A DNA stretch of 64,000 bases, from contig CACGIS010000001.1 in the NCBI GenBank assembly GCA_902573175.1, positions 62,001 through 126,000 on the forward strand, written 5' to 3'. Every line of letters starts with the position of its first letter. Position 1 is the stretch's first letter. A model generated the notes under the pieces. The model was not told where the DNA came from, did no database searches, and saw only the letters and a list, made by a program, of their open reading frames with translations. The stretch is from Paracoccaceae bacterium. Its GTDB lineage: Bacteria > Pseudomonadota > Alphaproteobacteria > Rhodobacterales > Rhodobacteraceae. Made by a program: the position numbers and the translations under genes. This document shows positions 62,645 to 64,000 of this stretch, in pieces.

Positions 62645-62658
62645 GGGGTAAATTGGTT

Positions 62659-63897
62659 ATGGCTAAATATAAACTGGCTTATAACAGTCAGGAAGATAAT
62701 AAAAATAAACCAAAGGGTTTCGACGACTTTGAGCTAAAGCTCGGAGACACCTTACGTGGCGAGCGAGCCACTATGGGAAAGTGTGTCGTAGAGGTTCAAA
62801 ACGAGCTCAAAATTAAGGCTGCTTATATCTCAGCAATAGAAAATTGTGACCCACTTGCATTTGACACACCAGGTTTTGTTGCCGGGTATGTCCGTTCTTA
62901 CGCACGATACTTAAATTTAGATCCCGACGAAGTATTTTCAAAATTCTGTTCGGAAAGTGGCTTTGCTACTGTTCACGGTATGTCAGATAAAGCTTCTTCG
63001 ATAAAAGAAAAAACTAATTCTATCTTGTTACCTTCTGATAATTTTATTGATGGTGAAGAGCTTTTCAACAAATCCCCTACGGCTATATTAGACAGCTCCT
63101 CTAAAACCTTTGATAAAATTGAGCCTGGTGCGATTGGTTCAATAGCCGCATTGATTTGTATAGTTTGTGGAATAGGCTATGGCGGATTGACATTATTTAA
63201 TCAGATGCAAACTGTTAAAATATCACCTTCTGATGCAAGCCCGATAGTTTTAACTGAGATAAGTTCAGAGTTGGTAAGAGTAGAAAATGTAGATAGCTCT
63301 ACATCAAGTGAAACTAGAAGTGAGCAATTGGATAGGTTATATCGACCGCAAGCTTTAGAAGTTCCAGTCCTTACTGCTAGGGATGGTCCTATATCCACCT
63401 TGGACCCATCATTTTCAAAAAATTTCGATATGCAGCAAGAGTTAATTATTTCTGAGGTAGCAACTAACGCTTTAGAAGGAAACTTAATTGAACAAGTTTC
63501 TAGCAATAATTTCCATGAGGCTCCGATTCAAGTTGTTCAAGATCTTCCGCCTTCTATAGCAGTCTTGGTAACTGAAAACGCCTGGGTGCAAATTACAGGA
63601 TCAGATGGCACGGTTATTTATGAAAACATAATGCTTCCAGGAGAAGAATTTGTGTTGCCTCAATTGGAAGTCCCGCCAAAACTCAGAGCTGGAATGTCTG
63701 GATATGTTTATTTCTCGGTCAACGGCGAACTTTTTGGGCCAGTGGGGAGCGGCACCTCTGTTAGAAAGAATGTTGAGCTATCTGCTGCTAATATTGTTTC
63801 GAATTTACAGACGCCCGAACTTTCGAATAAAAAATTGATTGCCGAGTTGATTTCTGAAGGAAATTTTCCGAGTTTACAGAAGTTTAAACTGGACTAA
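62659..63897 (+). CDS. RodZ-like helix-turn-helix membrane protein (DUF4115)
   Basis: A 412-residue protein with an N-terminal HTH domain (about residues 24-95: LGDTLRGERATMGKCVVEVQ, then KAAYISAIENCD and PGFVAGYVRSYARYLNLDPD), a membrane helix at about 159-180 (IGSIAALICIVCGIGYGG), an Asn/Ser-rich periplasmic linker, and a C-terminal DUF4115 domain (about 290-375, with ENAWVQITGSDGTVIYE). RodZ anchors MreB to the cell-wall machinery. ATG 62659 is used; a TTG two codons earlier is possible. ispG follows after 59 nt, as in relatives. Confidence 0.86.
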   Translation: MAKYKLAYNSQEDNKNKPKGFDDFELKLGDTLRGERATMGKCVVEVQNELKIKAAYISAIENCDPLAFDTPGFVAGYVRSYARYLNLDPDEVFSKFCSESGFATVHGMSDKASSIKEKTNSILLPSDNFIDGEELFNKSPTAILDSSSKTFDKIEPGAIGSIAALICIVCGIGYGGLTLFNQMQTVKISPSDASPIVLTEISSELVRVENVDSSTSSETRSEQLDRLYRPQALEVPVLTARDGPISTLDPSFSKNFDMQQELIISEVATNALEGNLIEQVSSNNFHEAPIQVVQDLPPSIAVLVTENAWVQITGSDGTVIYENIMLPGEEFVLPQLEVPPKLRAGMSGYVYFSVNGELFGPVGSGTSVRKNVELSAANIVSNLQTPELSNKKLIAELISEGNFPSLQKFKLD

Positions 63898-63956
63898 AAG
63901 GCTATTTATCGTTCATAAAACAGTTGGCATATAAGTGTCATAAGAACGGTAAAGAA

Positions 63957-64000
63957 ATGTCTGAAAACCATATTAGGCCTTGGCGAAATATTTATAGGCG
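63957..64000 (+). CDS. ispG: 4-hydroxy-3-methylbut-2-enyl diphosphate synthase, first codons (continues off the right edge)
   Basis: The last 44 nt encode MSENHIRPWRNIYRR, matching the start of alphaproteobacterial IspG (GcpE), the [4Fe-4S] enzyme of the MEP isoprenoid pathway. The location after an HTH/DUF4115 gene is usual for ispG in Rhodobacterales. AACGGTAAAGAA precedes the ATG, with no strong SD. Too little is present for domain evidence. Confidence 0.75.
   Translation, partial: MSENHIRPWRNIYR

Overview
The window reads as chromosomal core genome of a low-GC, streamlined marine Rhodobacterales (Roseobacter-type alphaproteobacterium). Evidence: a recA start preceded by an alphaproteobacterial SOS box (GTTC-N7-GTTC); the gene orders rpmF-plsX-fabH-ihfA-merR-tRNA-Pro, zwf-pgl-pgi, ftsB-pdhA-pdhB-pdhC and hemA / HTH membrane protein / ispG; an E1-beta pyruvate dehydrogenase subunit with its own lipoyl domain; C4-type 5-aminolevulinate synthase; a one-cysteine DksA; and a long two-domain dCTP deaminase. 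The DNA is visibly AT-rich, genes are tightly packed with many 1-20 nt overlaps, and no insertion sequence, prophage, CRISPR array or rRNA was seen. A relative of the low-GC HTCC2255-type lineage is a plausible guess, not a demonstrated identity.

Layout. 1-5.4 kb: recA (5' end only), rsmB and guaB on the minus strand, a divergent corrinoid-activator-like Fe-S ATPase, and a bactofilin. 5.5-9.6 kb: the rpsF-rpsR-rplI ribosomal operon with a structured leader, then ilvB-ilvN behind a leader that ends in an intrinsic terminator. 9.7-14.2 kb: a Rieske oxygenase with a small overlapping partner, and a minus-strand bamE-olsB-uup operon. 14.2-19.5 kb: yceD, rpmF-plsX-fabH, ihfA-merR, tRNA-Pro(GGG) and dcd. 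19.5-24.6 kb (minus): argS, SPOR protein, nagZ, scpA, scpB. 24.7-28.7 kb: dgt, erpA, xth, an FAD monooxygenase and dksA. 28.9-31.8 kb: MoxR ATPase, a 54-residue membrane protein, VWA protein and M48 metalloprotease. 31.8-40.5 kb: central carbon genes zwf-pgl-pgi, tyrS, two cyclophilins, pgk and class I aldolase. 40.6-44.7 kb: ftsB and the pyruvate dehydrogenase operon. 44.7-57.9 kb (minus): cysE, mltG, fabF, acpP, fabG, fabD, an amidase, prfB, PBP1A, a periplasmic amidase and an aminotransferase. 58.2-64 kb: a DsbA-like protein, a probable haloacetate dehalogenase, an M20 peptidase, hemA, a RodZ-like protein and the first codons of ispG.

How it fits together: most of the window serves growth: glucose-6-phosphate oxidation and glycolysis feed pyruvate dehydrogenase; acetyl-CoA feeds two separate fatty-acid clusters (plsX-fabH and fabD-fabG-acpP-fabF); envelope genes (bamE, olsB, mltG, PBP1A, amidase, nagZ, SPOR, ftsB, bactofilin) use the products. 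The less ordinary parts are the MoxR/VWA/M48 module with its tiny membrane protein, the dehalogenase carrying every hallmark residue of fluoroacetate dehalogenase, the orphan corrinoid activator, the Rieske oxygenase pair, and several dyads and hairpins in front of ilvB, zwf, ftsB, pdhA, acpP, fabF and the RodZ-like gene. I did not find a clear new defence or mobile system. All functional statements rest on reading motifs by eye; no database search was run.
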